From the NCBI RefSeq assembly GCF_049243985.1, contig NC_135383.1:26632442-26696441 (forward strand): 64,000 nt of DNA, written 5' to 3'. How positions within the stretch are numbered: position 1 is the stretch's first letter; each line of letters opens with the position of its first letter. A program made the translations under genes and the position numbers. The notes beneath the pieces are model-generated. The model searched no databases. It saw only the letters and a program-made list of their open reading frames with translations, and was not told where the DNA came from. Below are positions 35,691 through 48,900 of the stretch, one piece after another. This stretch comes from Paroedura picta (lineage: Eukaryota > Chordata > Lepidosauria > Squamata > Gekkonidae).

Positions 35691-36762
35691 GGGCCATTTC
35701 GCACGGCTTCAAAATAGCACAATGGTTGCTAATTGAAAACGCTACTAATTTGGAATAACCCACGACGTCGTAGACAATCTGCAACACTCCTGAAACCGAC
35801 CCGCAAAAAGCGCTTCGTTGTAGCGCTTTCAGGAGAATCCCAAAAAGTGGATTCACCCTCCGGAAAGCGATACACTCCTGCAACCAATCTGCAACAATAG
35901 CGATAAAGACCTGTGCGTTAACATTGTTGCGGTTTCTTCAAAGTCCCTCCTCCTGAGCCTGTCCTCCAAACTTCCGGCGAAGCGATCGCCATTTTTTTTT
36001 CCCCGAGCGAGTGGAGATCAACGCACCGGCGAGCCTCCGTTTAGCCAGTGAGGCTTCCCAGGCTGCAGTCCCTCCTCAGAGCTGTTTACAGTCACTAAGC
36101 ACAAGAAGCCCGCAGAAGCCCGTTTGCTGACGTATTTTCCCTTTATTTTTCACACTGTTTCGGCTGAAAATCGCGCCCGTGAGGGGGGGGGAGGGGGGAT
36201 TTTTTTTTCCACTCCGAGGCAGCGTGGCCACGATCAAATGACAGCTCAAACAGAGGCTTCCCGGCTTCAGTCCCTCCCCTTCAGTCACTAAGCACACACA
36301 TTTCACACATTCCATTCAGCCGAAAATTGGGCCCGTGAGAGGGGGGGGATTTTTTTTTTTTCACTCTGAGGCAGCGTGTTAACGATCAAATGATCAAACG
36401 ACAGCTCAAACACCCCAGGCAGCTGGATGGGTCTCTCCGTTGCAACGAATCTACCCAGATTCGTTACAATGGGTCTGTTTTTTTTTTTTTTTTTAAAACC
36501 TTCCTTAAAGAAAAAGGGGCTGTTTGGGAGCATGCTAACGGCTGCCCATTGGCTGCTTGACGGCCAGGGGCGGGACGAGCTTGGCAATAGCGCTTCCTTT
36601 CTAGCGATTTCTGCCGAGACCGGAAGCCTGTGGGAAACGCTAAAAAACGCAACTGATTCCACTACAAAGGCAGGTATGCATAACGACGAATTCCACTATT
36701 TTAAATGGCGATTTTTCATTCAGTGACCAATTTGCAACAAAGATCCCCGTGCAAAAAGGCCC
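35691..36762 (-). mobile_element. CpG-rich DNA transposon with GGGCC termini, copy 3
   Basis: The element begins GGGCCATTTCGCACGG and ends CCGTGCAAAAAGGCCC, flanked by the 3-bp repeat CTA. It is nearly identical to copy 2 over its whole length, including the internal duplication, so the two are closely related and young. Confidence 0.9.
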
Positions 36763-36765
36763 CTA

Positions 36766-37940
36766 ATATTGAACCTACTCTTCTCCATATGGATTGACAG
36801 ATCCAGAGAATGAAGCCAGGCTAAGATAAGGGATTTATGTATTTATTTCACTGATTAGATGTGAATTGCCACCCAACAGAGGGGTATATAAATCCCCCCA
36901 AAACCAAGAAATGCAGAGAATGCTGTGAGCGGGGGGCGAGCAGTCTGATGAAGCCACTGACTCACCCAATGCTGATGTCAGCCCTGCTATCTCCCCCCAG
37001 AAGAACAGGAGTCACTGATGCCATCTCTCCACCACTGATGCCTCTCCTCCGTAGGCATGGGAGTTTTCCACCCAGCCCTGCCACCAAGATAGCAATGCCG
37101 CAAGTGGGTGGAGTGGCATGGGAGCTGCCACGGTTTACCCCTTCACTCCTAAGGCCAGTCCTGCTTCTCTTCTGCAAGTGAGCAAGCAGTGGAGGAGAAC
37201 CAGGAGCTGACCGCCTCCATCGTGTGACGTGAGGCGGCTGTGCAGGTGAGGGGAAAAGAACAGCAGTGGTAATGCTGCAGGGAAAGGGGGGTGGGGTATT
37301 CTCCACATCTTCACGCGAGTCTCACAAGTCCCCAGCTTGGATGGTCATAAAACAACAACATAATTATCAATATAAAAATAAGCCATGCAGTCAAGCAGAT
37401 GAAACAACATCAAGCAGAATGCCCAGGCTAGAAGCAGACAATCAAAAAGAGGTGGAACCCCACAGTTTAAAAGCCATACATGTTTTGCATGGAATCAGGA
37501 TCCTTGAAGAGATCCCAAAGTGGCAGGGCCACCACTGAAAATGCCCACCTGGCCTGTGGGAGGGGACACAGATCAGGGCTTGAAAGCGACCACCTCCACC
37601 ATAATGGTATGCAGGTCTCTTTCTATGGCAATTCCATTGGTCTGCATGATACTTCCACTTTTGTAGGTGTTGCCTCCACAATCCTTATTTCCTGCTGGTT
37701 CCAAGCAAGGCTGTCAATGAAAAAGCATTGCCAGGTCCCATCTGACCCCCAGGTTGCCAGATCACAGAAGCATAGAGTTGGAAAGGGGCCATCTGGGCCA
37801 GGAAACTCCCGGAGATTTGGGCAGGACTGGGGCCTCAGAGGAGAATAGTGCTGTAATATCCACCCTCCAAAGCAACCATTTCCTCCAGGGGAACTGATCT
37901 CTGTAGACGGGAGATGAGCTGGAATTCCAGGGGATCCCCA
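36766..37940. other. Intergenic, no gene recognised
   Basis: The stretch holds unclassified repeat debris. At 37765-37940 are a reversed CR1 tip (AGCATAGAGTTGGAAAGG) and part of an AACCTCCAGG-type DNA element. Confidence 0.4.
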
Positions 37941-39541
37941 GGTCAGGAAATGGAGGGAAGGACAGAGCTCTAAAGAAGAGTACCTACAGGTTACTAGGCA
38001 CTGTAGATCAATCATCAGAAAGCCCAAAGCTGAGAGTGAGCTAAGATTGGCCAGGGAAGCCCATTGTAACAAGATTTTTCAGTTATGTGAGGAGCAAACG
38101 TAAAGGAGGCAATAGGCCCACTGTTGGGTGCAGATGGACAAACTCTAACGGAGGATGCAGAGATAGCAGAAAGACTCTGCGCTGCTTTTCCCCACAAGTC
38201 AAAGGGTTTAGGCACATCTAGAGTTGGTAGTAGCCAAGGGATAACGTCTGGGTGGAAGTTTGACATGGACAGAGAGATTGTTGAGAGGCATTTAGCTGGC
38301 AAATACTCCAGAACTTAGAGACAGAATTCAACGAGATCTGAACACAATGGAAAAATGGGCAAATGAGAACAAGATGCAATTTAATAAAGATAAATGTAAA
38401 GTTCTACATCTGTGTCAGAAAAATGAAAAGCATGTATACTGGATGTTCTAGGTTAGCGATCCCCAACCTGTGGGCTGCGGACCACATGTGGTCCTTCAAC
38501 TAATTGGTGGGCCCCGAAGGACACCTTCTCCCCCCCCTGTGGCCCTTTACAACACACTTCACTCCCAGAAGGGACTATCTCGTTGCATAGAAACAAGCTC
38601 AGGGTTCCCATTGATTTGTCATTGTCATGAGTTAAAATTTCCATGAAAATAAAATGTTCCTTATGTTCATTGTTGTGACATGTCTGTATCTTATTTTGAA
38701 GGGATGTTTAAACATTACCATAGTGATCAGAGAGCGTTAGGGCAGTGGTTGAGAGTAGAGGAGTAAACTACCCCCCCACCGGGCCTCAGTAAAAGGCGTT
38801 GAGTGGTCCCCGGTGATAAAAAGGTTGGGGACCACTGTTCTAGGTAACACTGTGTGTGAACAAGACCTTGGGGTACTTGTGGACTGTAAGCTAAACATGA
38901 GCAGGCAGTGTGATGCAGCGATAAAAAAGGCTAATGCCATTTGGGGCTGTATCAACAGGGGCATCACATCAAAATCACAAGATGTCATAGTCCCATTGTA
39001 TACGGCACTGGTCAGACCACACCTGGAGTACTGTGTGCAGTTCTGGAGGCCTCACTTCAAGAAGGACATCGATAAAATTGAAAGGGTACAGAGGAGAGCA
39101 ACGAGGATGATCTGGGGCCAAGGGACCAAGCCCTATGAAGATAGGTTGAGGGACTTGGGAATGTTCAGCCTGGAGAAAAGGAGGTTGAGAGGGGACATGA
39201 TAGCCCTCTTTAAGTATTTGAAAGGTTGTCACTTGGAGAAGGGCAGGATGCTGTTTCTGTTGGCTGCAGAGGAGAGGACACGCAGTAATGGGTTTAAACT
39301 TCAAGTACAACGATATAGGCTAGATATCAGGAAAAAGTTTTTCACAGTCAGAGTAGTTCAGCAGTGGAATAGGCTGCCTAAGGAGGTGGTGAGCTCCCCC
39401 TCACTGGCAGTCTTCAAGCAAAGGTTGGATACACACTTTTCTTGGATGCTTTAGGATGCTTTGGGCTGATCCTGCGTTGAGCAGGGGGTTGGACTAGATG
39501 GCCTGTGTGGCCCCTTCCAACTCTATGATTCTATGATTCTA
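37941..39541 (+). mobile_element. CR1 LINE, internally deleted, with hAT insertion
   Basis: 37941-38306 matches CR1 ORF2 upstream of the RT core, and 38307-39541 resumes after FADD with GGCAAATACTCC. About 0.7 kb is lost compared with the copy at 52222-56413. The 3' part encodes a 213-residue frame (38813-39454) and ends in ATTCTATGATTCT. A MITE sits at 38454-38837. Confidence 0.92.
38454..38837. mobile_element. hAT-type MITE inside CR1
   Basis: It is flanked by the exact 8-bp repeat TTCTAGGT (38446-38453 and 38838-38845). The right end is GGTTGGGGACCACTG. The CR1 text reads continuously when the insert and one repeat are ignored. Confidence 0.95.
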
Positions 39542-39727
39542 GGTCCCCCGTGGGGGCTGGCATCCCTGAACCTCACAGGGGTCCAAGGCCACAAAATAAG
39601 CCATTTTCTTCGGGGGGGGGGCTGATGTGTGCCGTCTGGAGATGAGCTGCAATTCCAGAGATCCCCCGGGCCCCCCTGGAGGCTGGCACCCCAAGGACGT
39701 TTTGCAGCAGCCAAGCGGTGGCTTTCC

Positions 39728-39816
39728 CGATGCCCATGGACTGCAATTCCCATGAGCCCCTGCCAGCATGCTGCTGGCAGGGTCTCCTGGGAGTTGCAGT
39801 CCATGGGCCTCTGGAG
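39728..39816. repeat. Inverted repeat, palindromic MITE remnant
   Basis: GCCCATGGACTGCAATTCCC and GTTGCAGTCCATGGGC face each other around a CATGCTGCTGGC loop, resembling the core of the palindromic hAT MITEs. It sits at the edge of the CpG island. Confidence 0.65.
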
Positions 39817-39839
39817 AGCCTCCGCTCGGCCACGCATTG

Positions 39840-40350
39840 GGGCCGCCCTCGGTCCGAAGCGACCTGATGCGCAGGGTGGGGAACCCCCTTTGGGGGCTTT
39901 GGGGGCGCAGCCGAGGGAAGGCGGCCTCGGGTGGGGGGGGGGGCAGGGCCCGAAGGCGCGCGAGGCAGGCGGGGGCGCGCGGGCCGGTGACGGGGCGGAC
40001 GCTTCGTCGCGGGGGCGCGCACGTACGGCGAGGGCGCGGGGGAGGGGCAGGCGCTGCGCACGGAAGAGGCGGCGGGTCCCGGCCGGCCCGAGCGGGGGAA
40101 GCGGAGCCGGTAAAGGGCGCGCGGGGGAGGGGGCGGGGCGACTCTGCCGCGCGGGGCGGGGCGGGGCGGGCGCGCGCCTTGCTCGCCGAAGCGGCGCGGG
40201 AGGAGCCTGGCGGCGATGACGTGGGCGCGTGACGTTTCGCCCTCGGGAGCCGGTGGCGCGGGGCGGGGGCGGGGCGGGTTTGGCCCCGATCCAATCAGAG
40301 GGCAGCCCTGGTCACTGTGCGCCTATGAAAGCGGCGCCTGCGGATGACGG
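39840..40350. promoter_or_regulatory. CpG island, likely bidirectional TADA2A / ACACA promoter
   Basis: The stretch is very rich in CpG, with repeated GC boxes (for example GGGGCGGGGCGGG near 40151 and GGGGCGGGGCGGG near 40263). It has two CRE-like sites (TGACGTGG at 40217, TGACGTTT at 40230) and a CCAAT box (CCAATCAG at 40291). It lies 1.5 kb upstream of the first coding TADA2A exon. In human the TADA2A and ACACA start sites are close and divergent, so the leftward transcript expected here is ACACA from its distal promoter. The leftward role is inferred from synteny only. Confidence 0.75.
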
Positions 40351-40402
40351 GCAGGGCCCTGCCGCTGGAGAGTCCCCTCAGAGGGCGGCTTGTCTCCTGG
40401 AG

Positions 40403-40590
40403 AGCCAGCTCGGCGCCGTGGTTGGGATTCCCCGTTCCTCAACCCCCCCCCCCCATGCAGGCCGCTGGGTGACCTTGGGCCAGTCACAGCCCTGTTAGAA
40501 CTGCTCTCACCGTGCAGTTCTGTCAGAGCTCTTCCAGACTCGCCTCCCTCACAGGGTGTCTCCTGGTAGAGGAAAGTGGATTTTCTACAC
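40403..40590 (+). repeat. tRNA-derived SINE, degraded
   Basis: GAGCCAGCTCGGCGCCGTGG and TGCAGGCCGCTGGGTGACCT match the SINE head and body, with CpG-altered bases. It lies just downstream of the CpG island, in the presumed first intron of TADA2A. Confidence 0.65.
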
Positions 40591-41326
40591 AAGATGCCTC
40601 CCGTGAATGCAAACAAATCCAAATTGCCAAGAGCAGGTCTCATGCTGCCCTGGAGGGTCAGGCAGACTTCAAGCAGCGAGGAGTCTTCAGGAAGATCTCT
40701 CTCCCTCCCACTTGCTCTGTGTTCCAGTATTGGTCTGGGAAGAGCCGTTTGACAAGCGATGAGAGACTGATAATCATAAATATAATAATAAATAATATTT
40801 ATATTGTGCTGCCTACGTTCAACATTATAACACTACTTGGAGTTTGTGACTAGTGAGAGACTGGAGGAAGGGCTCTCCCCAATCATCTCTTGAATATTGA
40901 ACTTCAGTAGTTCCATTCAAGGACTAGAATTTTGTCTCCGGACAAAACTGTCTCTGCTCCAAGAAGGCATTTCTCTTGAGCCGGATCACCATGAGTCTCC
41001 AGATCGCCAAGATGGGGACAGAATTTATTATTATATTTATAATAAATTGGCTTGGAGAAGTCCTCTACACTTGACCAAAAATGCAAAAATAATCTTTATC
41101 TGTATTGAATAGGTAAATAAAAAAACGCAGATGCCAAAATTCTTCAGATTAAGTAACATCTCTCCTGCCTTACCAACCATCTGTGGAGACTTCTCTTTGA
41201 AGAAATAATCCTAAATATGCCAGCACTTTGAATATCAATATTCCCACATTTGGTTTCCTTATGGAAACAGAACTGCAGCAATGGTATTTTCTTACATTAA
41301 CCAGCAGTTTGTTTATTTAGAAAACT

Positions 41327-41560
41327 AGGGGCTAAGCCTGTTGCGTTCAGGAATACAATTGGTGCTAGATTGGGGGTGATGATGGAAGAACTGTGCGGAT
41401 GGCCTTTCTGTCCCCCCAGTGAACTCATTGGCAGGGCCAGCTCTCAGTAGGGAGGGAACTGGAAGGAGAAGGGAGTGGGAGACAGAAGGAAATCGGCTTG
41501 CCGCTGGAAAGACAGGCAAGCCAGCTGGAGGAAGAGGCACTCAGGTGCAGGACAGCCACC
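41327..41560 (-). mobile_element. Helitron-like 3' end
   Basis: On the minus strand a small hairpin (CCTGAACGCAACAGG) is followed about 7 bases later by CTAGT. This is the terminal layout of Helitrons. The other end could not be fixed. Confidence 0.35.
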
Positions 41561-41797
41561 CTGAGGCACTTAAGCCATGAGACACACTCCTCCACCAAGC
41601 CCTTACCAGAAATTTGTGGAACAGATGAGCTTGAGGTGGCTCACAAGTAAAAATAAAATAATAAATGATCAAACAAAACAACAAAACAAAAACAAACCCG
41701 GGGCATAAAAACACCATAAGACAAACTGACCAGTCTAAAATGAAATAAATCTGTTTCAGTAATTATAACAATCTGAGGTGTCTTTCTCTTTTTGCAG

Positions 41798-41899
41798 GGC
41801 TGGATGACTGAAAAGTTTCATACAAAAGAGAGGCAGTGTCCTTGGAGTGCTACTCAGGAGCCTGAGAGAAGAATATGGAACGCTTGGCATCTTTCAGCA
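41798..41899 (+). CDS. TADA2A: TADA2A first coding exon (ATG at 41875)
   Basis: The acceptor TCTCTTTTTGCAG precedes 77 bases of 5' UTR, then ATGGAACGCTTGGCATCTTT and the donor GTAAGT. The Met is set by family similarity (human MDRLGSFS). The UTR holds an in-frame TGA shortly before the ATG, supporting this start. A non-coding first exon should lie in the CpG island near 40.2-40.4 kb; its donor could not be assigned. Confidence 0.9.
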
Positions 41900-44800
41900 G
41901 TAAGTATTTTAATCGAATGATGATTGTCGATAGCTCTTTAAATGTTCTTGATTCATGACATGTTCTCTTAATAACCATTTAGAGAAAGATTTAAAGGAGG
42001 AAAAAAGACATAGCTAGGATGTGGAAGTTGTTTTTAATTATAAATTTTATTTAAAAGTAGTACATTGCATATTATAGAACTGTTTTTTTTAAATATTAAG
42101 CTGCTGTTTTATAATACAAAACAAATGTGAAAAAGCACCAAAAAATTTCTAGAAGACAGCTTGTCAGATGAGAAGGAAGAAAAGACCCATAATACTACAA
42201 TTTACATTTTATAACTCGGTTATTCTTTTCCATCTTAGTTTACTTATCTAGATAGTCTAACATAGGACTCCATTTTCTTCTGAAGTCTGATGTTAGGCTG
42301 TTGTGTAAGTTTGTAATGTAAGTTTTACCATTGTTGTATATTCAGCCATTTTGTTTGATCAGTCCATAAGATTTCTTTTTCCATCTTGATGCCTATAGAA
42401 TCCTTGCAGCCGTTCTCATTGGAAGATGCATTAATATGGCTGCAAAACTCACTATGATTCCCAACCGCATACTGGTTAGATCAGTGGTCCGGAACCTTTC
42501 TAAGGCTGCGAACCGGTGGTGGTGGGGAGGGCGATCGCGCAGCCGCGCATGCCACACATGCATAGCCATGCATGCGCAAACGGGGACCACTGGGTTAGAT
42601 TATGAAACAGAATCAACCCCATATTGTAGACATATTTTTTCCTGGCTTATCAGAAACTCCACTAGGGGGCATGCTGTACCCTCAGGTCCAGCGCATGCAC
42701 TGCTCTCTCATCATGGGTACTTGGGTGCTGTGTTCTAAGTTCTTTTTTTTTTTTTTTGCCGTCACAAAGAGTGGATTGTTTTTTCCCTTGCTCTGTTTTT
42801 TCCCTTGCTTAGTTGGATTACTTCATCTTTTTCACTCCTTGACTACAGCTATAATCTTCTTTCCTTTCTTGCAAAAAAGAGGAAAGGAAGATTGGGCTGG
42901 GAGGCCATGGCGCCCAAGGCCCTGTTCAAGAACTGCGCCAAGTGCAGCGCCCCGAGTGATGTGCATGATGTTTGTTTCCTGGGCATGGGACAAGCTCATA
43001 TGGTGCCTGCATGTCATATTTGTCAACACTTTATGCCTAAGGCTAGATTGGATAGGGCAGCCTTTCTCAACTTTTTTACCATTGAGAAACCCCTGAAACA
43101 TTCTTTAGGCTTCAAGAAACCCCAGGAGTGGTGTGATTGTGCAGAATATGGTTGGGAAGCAGAGCTGAGCCCAGCAGGACTCCTCCCCTTCTCACCACCT
43201 CCAGGCCCATCATTGCTCGTTATGGGAGAAAGGGAGGTCAACATGACCCTATATAGTCATATCATATATATCAGTGGTCCCCAACCCCCGGTCTGGGGAC
43301 CGGTACCAGTCTGTGGATCAGTCGGTACTGGGCCACGGCTCCTCCTCGTCCTCCTCCCCAGCTGCTGCCTCGGGCTGCTCTGCCACTGTGCTGGCGGGTC
43401 ACCTTTGTTGCTCTCCAGCGGCCGCCATGGCTGGGGCTCCCTCTTGGCGTGGCACTGCGCAGCTGCTGCTGGCAGCGCCCCCCAGTGGGCGACAGGAAGT
43501 CAGGGGCACCAGCGGGAAAGGAAGCGGAGCAGGGGCTCAGGTAGCGACAGCGACGTCAGCAAAAGACTACACCCCCCCCCCCCCCCGGGCCTCAGTAAAA
43601 TTGTCAAGCGTTGACCGGTCCCTGATAAAAAGGTTGGGGACCGCTGATATATATCATATCTAGGGATGGCTTTGGCGTCTGAAGTGGCTGTTCATGCCCG
43701 AAGCAGCCAGCACCGTGGGCAGGGGAGGCATGGGCGCTGGCATGCCGGTGGGCGCACACATGCAGGCACAGAGGTGCATGAATGCCAGCACCCTCGCCTC
43801 CCCTCCCCCCCCGCGGCGCGGCGCTGGCTGCTTTGGGTGCAAACGGCCGCTTCGGATGCCAAAGCACCCAACACGAATCATATCATCTAAATAAAAATGG
43901 TGGCTGCAGACTGATTACTTCCCCAAGGGCTCTGAGGTAAGTGAAATGTATCTCTTTTTCAACATGTTTAATTGCTGGGTGAAGGTGCTTGCATTCTGTT
44001 TTGCTGACTTCTAGAACTATTGGGAGTGGAAAGTGAAAAGGTTTAGAGCTTGTTTATGTAAAATTAATTAGCTCCCATCCATTCAGTAAACCCTTTCAGG
44101 AGCATCAGGAAACCTTAGCCGAGAAAGACCCGGGATAGGGCCTTTCCCCTGAAGGCAGCGCTGTGGGAGAAGGCTCTGTTGGCTGCCCTGAGCTCTGAGA
44201 CCACCAAGTGTGTCTTTACCTGTTCTGGCCTTGGAGGAGGCATGTTCTAAACCGGCTTTGATTTGGTTGGTTCCAACTAGCCTGATGTTGAATATGGTGC
44301 TAGAACCCCTTGGTAGTCCTGGTGTCAAAAAAAAGGGGGGGAAAGAGAGCAATCAGTTTTGCTTCCAACCAGATTAAATCTCAGTCTGACCCTCCTCTTC
44401 GTCCTAATCCTAAGAAACATAAAAAATAAAAAATCTAAACATAATGGGTGCCTAGACTCTAAGACATCTGGTTCGAGTACACAGACCTGCACTATGAGTG
44501 CTGCTAGAACTGAGGTGATGACCCCAGGCACGCTGTCATCGAGACTGACTTCTTAGGCAGTTCCATCTCGACCCTGAGGAAGAAGACCTACAGCTTTCCA
44601 TTCTGGTGGGCGAATCAGTGCCATCTGATTCAGGGCCTCCACTTGTGTGGCAACCTTCAGGACACTAGGAGGACACCTCTCATCAGCCCTATCAGAGGAT
44701 CAGGAGATGTCAATTTGCTGTTTTTGACAAGCCTCTTTTTGACAAGTGCAGCTGTAGTTTCCTTTGATTCCTCTAACTTTGATCCTTGCATTTTCACACT

Positions 44801-45099
44801 TGCATTTTCACACTGCTGTGATACAGTGTTGCCCGGTTCCTGTAAACATCTTATCTGCTTGCCTGAGGCGCCGGCCTGACCAAGACCGTGCTAACTTCAA
44901 CACCTTGGCAGGAAGCCGGGGATGGCACCTGGGTGAGGGGTCCCCCCCCACCCTTGGGAACGCTTGAGAAATGTATTGATAACTGCTTGCTGTCCTGGTA
45001 ACGAACAGTCTTGACTTCGAACGTTATAGTGACTAGATCTACTTCCAATTAAAGCTTTCTTTCTATAGAAGTTTGTTTGTGAGTTTGTCTGCGCTTGAC

Positions 45100-45130
<31 letters not shown>

Positions 45131-45911
45131 CTTCAGCAAGCAGGGCTAGCTTTCACCCCAATGATGCTCCTTAGTATTATCTGTTCTCTCATAGTAGTTG
45201 ATGAACTAAGCACTGCTCCAATCCAGGAAAGGAGATCCATGCACAGAAGAATTTGAGCATATTAGTTGTAATTTTAAAAAGCTTTCCCACATTTCCATTT
45301 GTCACATCCTGGATACGGGTTTTAATAGAATCATAGAGTTGGAAGGGACCTCATGGGTCATGAAGGGACCTCATGGGTAAAGGTTTTCCCAAATACAATC
45401 CTATTCCAATTCTAGGAAAGCCTTTAATAAACTTTTGTCTTTATTATTATTTGCAGTAAGCCAGAATCTAGGCATTTTCATTTACAGCTTCAATAACAAA
45501 TGCAGGGATATGGGCTTTTCAAAAAACTACCCAGGTTATATCTTTTGTGGTCTTGTTGGCTTCACAGATGATCCTTTTGATAAGCCACCGTGCCGAGGGT
45601 GCTCCTCTTATCTTGCGGAACCTTACATCAAGTGTGCTGAATGTGGACCACCTCCTTTCCTGCTGTGTTTGCAGGTAAGCTACCTTTATGAGCAGTGATA
45701 GGAATTTGTAAGGATGAGCTTACCCAGTATGTAGCATATTCCAAAGGCATTCTGAGACAGTGGCTGGAAAATCAGGAAACAGTAAGTGATGCTGCCATTG
45801 GTGGCTGGGCTCTCACAGACTGGCTCAGGCTGTTAATGGCAGAGTCATCCACAAGCAGTAACAGACAAAGACATTTTTCTTTCTTTTCACTCTGCGATAA
45901 AGAAAAGGTGG

Positions 45912-45963
<52 letters not shown>

Positions 45964-48900
45964 GATTTATTTCCTGCCACTCCCTACAGACTCGTGGCAG
46001 GTAACAATAGTCTTAAAATCCCCCATTAAAACCCCCGTTAAAAGACTACAAAAATACCCAACACAGCGGAAAATACCACTGTCCCCCACCCGAACAAGGG
46101 CATTGGGGGATGGAGGGTGATGATGACTACTTCAAACCTACTTATAGGAGTCAGGTGAGCTTTATTGTAAGTGCTTTATTCTTCAGCGCCACAAAAGGTG
46201 TTGTTGCAAAAATGTCAAGCGGTAACAGTAATGAAAGTAATGATAAAAGGCACTGCAAACTGCTGTATGACTGCTTGCCAATTAGCTGCTGGGCCAGGAA
46301 ATCTCCTGCCTGTAGCCCCTTTTGCCCACTGCCATTGCAGCGGCTAGTAGGAGAAAAATAAATTGTTGTTGTTGGTAGGTGCGAAGTCATGTCCGACCCA
46401 TTGTGACCTCATGGACAAAGATCCTCCAGGCCTTCCTGCCCTCTACCCTTCCCCGGAGTCCATTTAAGTTTGCACCGACTGCTTCAGTGACTCCATCCAC
46501 AACCTCATTCTCTGTTAGAAATTAGAAAATCATAATCAGCACAGTTGTGCTACAAATGGCTAGAAATTCTGTGGTAAAACCATCCTTTCTGGCAAATGTC
46601 ACTGAGAGCTTTCCCCAGAATTGATGTAACACTGTCATAGAATCATAGAATCACAGAGTTGGAAGGGGCCACACAGGCCATCTAGTCCAACCCCCTGCTC
46701 AACGCAGGATCAGCCCAAAGCATCCTAAAGCATCCAAGAAAAGTGTGTATCCAACCTTTGCTTGAAGACTGCCAGTGAGGGGGAGCTCACCACCTCCTTA
46801 GGCAGCCTATTCCACTGCTGAACTACTCTGACGGTGAACATTTTTTCCTGATATCTAGCCTATATCGTTGTACTTGTAGTTTAAACCCATTACTGCGCGT
46901 CCTTGCAGCCAACGGAAACAGCATCCTGCCCTCCTCCAAGTGACAACCTTACAAATACTTAAAGAGGGCTATCATGTCCCCTCTCAACCTCCTTTTCTCC
47001 AAGCTGAACATTCCCAAGTCCCTCAACCTATCTTCATAGGGCTTGGTCCCTTGGCCCCAGATCCTCTGTATCCTTTCAATTTTATCTACGTCCTTCTTGA
47101 AGTGAGGCCTCCAGAACTGCACACAGTATTCCAGGTGTGGTCTGACCAGTGCCGTATACAATGGGACTATGACATCTTGTGATTTTGATGTGATGCCCCT
47201 GTTGATACAGCCCAAAATGGCATTCACCTTTTTTACTGCAAAAAAATGCCAACAGCATGTCATGCCAACAGCATCCATGTCTTCTCCCAGCTCCTCCCAG
47301 TTGCCAGGCACTAGCTGCCAACAGCTCTCTGTTGTGGACTAATTCGGGGGGGCTACAACATCCATGATTCCTGCTCCCATCTGTATTATATTTGTATCCT
47401 TTCCTTCCTCCAGAGAGTTCAGGTTCTCTCTCCATTTTGGCTTCACAAGAACCCAGCATTATAGCTTAGGATGAAAACGCGTGCCTAGTCCAGGGTCAAT
47501 CACTGAGTTCTGTGATAAGGTGGAGATTTGAACCCAAGTCTCCCCAATGTTTTATGAACCCCTGCTGACCATACTATCTTAGTTCCTTTATAGCTGTTGA
47601 ATGGGCATTCTAGCTCTGTAACAATACTGCCGCTAAGTTTATTGGAGTTAAAATTTGATTATTTTTCTGGAAGCAGCCTGGAGCTTGGAAGAGGCAGAGA
47701 ATAAATATTTTAAATGAACAAAAGAAAACCATTTTACAGAAAAGCAGCTTATTTTTATTGTTTTATATGTGTGTGTATATATATATATATATATATGTTG
47801 CTTTGTAGTGCTTTACAAGAGGATTCGAATATAAGAAACATCGCAGTGATCACACCTATGAAATTATGGTAAATATGGTATTCTGATGAATGCTTTTATT
47901 TTATTCTATTTATTTTTTTGTGGCTCTAACTCTAGGAGATTCACTCCAGTAGAAATTTTTCAGTTTATTACTTTGCGGAATTGTAATGCTTTAGTTCACT
48001 TACAATCTTAAGCATTAAAAAATCCACTTTTGTTAATCTGCTGTCACCCATAATATTTATATCTTCTACCTTGTTAAAATTTTTGAAGCAGGCTACCATT
48101 AAACGGTTTATTCCCCCGCCCCCTTTAATCATTCATGCCTTGTTGCTTCTGGTTTTACAGCCCACAGATAATGATGAGGCCTTTGTTATGTTCTATAATG
48201 ATACTTTTACAAGTTAATAGTAATTATGGCTTGTGAGATATTTAAATTATTATGACATAAATTCCTATAAGGTACCATTCAGTCAAGTCCAACACTTGGT
48301 GATAACCATGGCTCAACTGTTGCCACAATCTCCAATCTTGCATCACTTCTTTTTTTGTATAACTAGATATAAAGCCCGCTGCAGGCTAAATTCAGCGGGC
48401 GCTAGCCGGGTGGATGCATGGGGGGAAGAAAGGGAGAAAGCAAGGAAGAAAGGGAGTAATAGAGATAGAGAGCAAGCAAGTGGGAGAGAAAGAGGCAGAG
48501 AGAGAGAGGCAAATAGGAGAGACAGAAAATGAGGAAGGAAGGAAGGAATGAGAGGGTGGCATGAGAGGGTAAAGGGCAGGAGGAAGGGGTGAAAGATTAG
48601 TTGTGGGAGGGGCAAGTATGATTGGGTGGGGAAGAGTGGGTGGTAGAGAAGGGTGGGTGGGTGGCTGGGGGGGAGAGGCAGCACCAGAGATCCCCCCACC
48701 CCCCAGCGGAGCCGGGCCAGGGTTTCTGCCTGGCCGGGGCTTCTGGACTGCCAGCCCACGCGGTAAGTCCTCCGACCGGCGTCCTCCTCCTCCGGCTTCT
48801 CCCGGCCGCTCTTGCCAGAGGAGGAGGACGCCGGTCGGAGGACTCACCGTGCGGGCTGGCAGTCCAGTATGTGCGCTGAGTCCCCGGTATGTGCGCTGAG

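Larger units (their letters stand above)
42896..44660 (+). mobile_element. Possible DIRS/Ngaro-type retroelement gag fossil, interrupted
   Basis: Short frames contain a cysteine/histidine knuckle-like text ([15 protein letters not shown] and ACHICQHF, about 42908-43040) and a Ser/Thr-rich text ([12 protein letters not shown], about 44440-44500) like lizard DIRS-type gag proteins. The element is broken and interrupted by several MITEs. The family assignment is tentative. Confidence 0.35.

Noticed and set aside
38813-39454. 213-codon frame with protein-like text
   Set aside because: It is the C-terminal part of CR1 ORF2 joined to a MITE end, not a host gene. The same peptide recurs at 10.8, 46.9, 55.5 and 62.1 kb.
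39539-40294. Long open frames in the second CpG island (251 codons minus, 196 plus)
   Set aside because: The same composition effect applies. They overlap a CR1 tail and promoter motifs and show no family resemblance.
42805-43614. 269-codon frame including a Cys/His motif
   Set aside because: Only the first part looks protein-like and it fits a retroelement gag fossil. The rest is two hAT MITEs read through.
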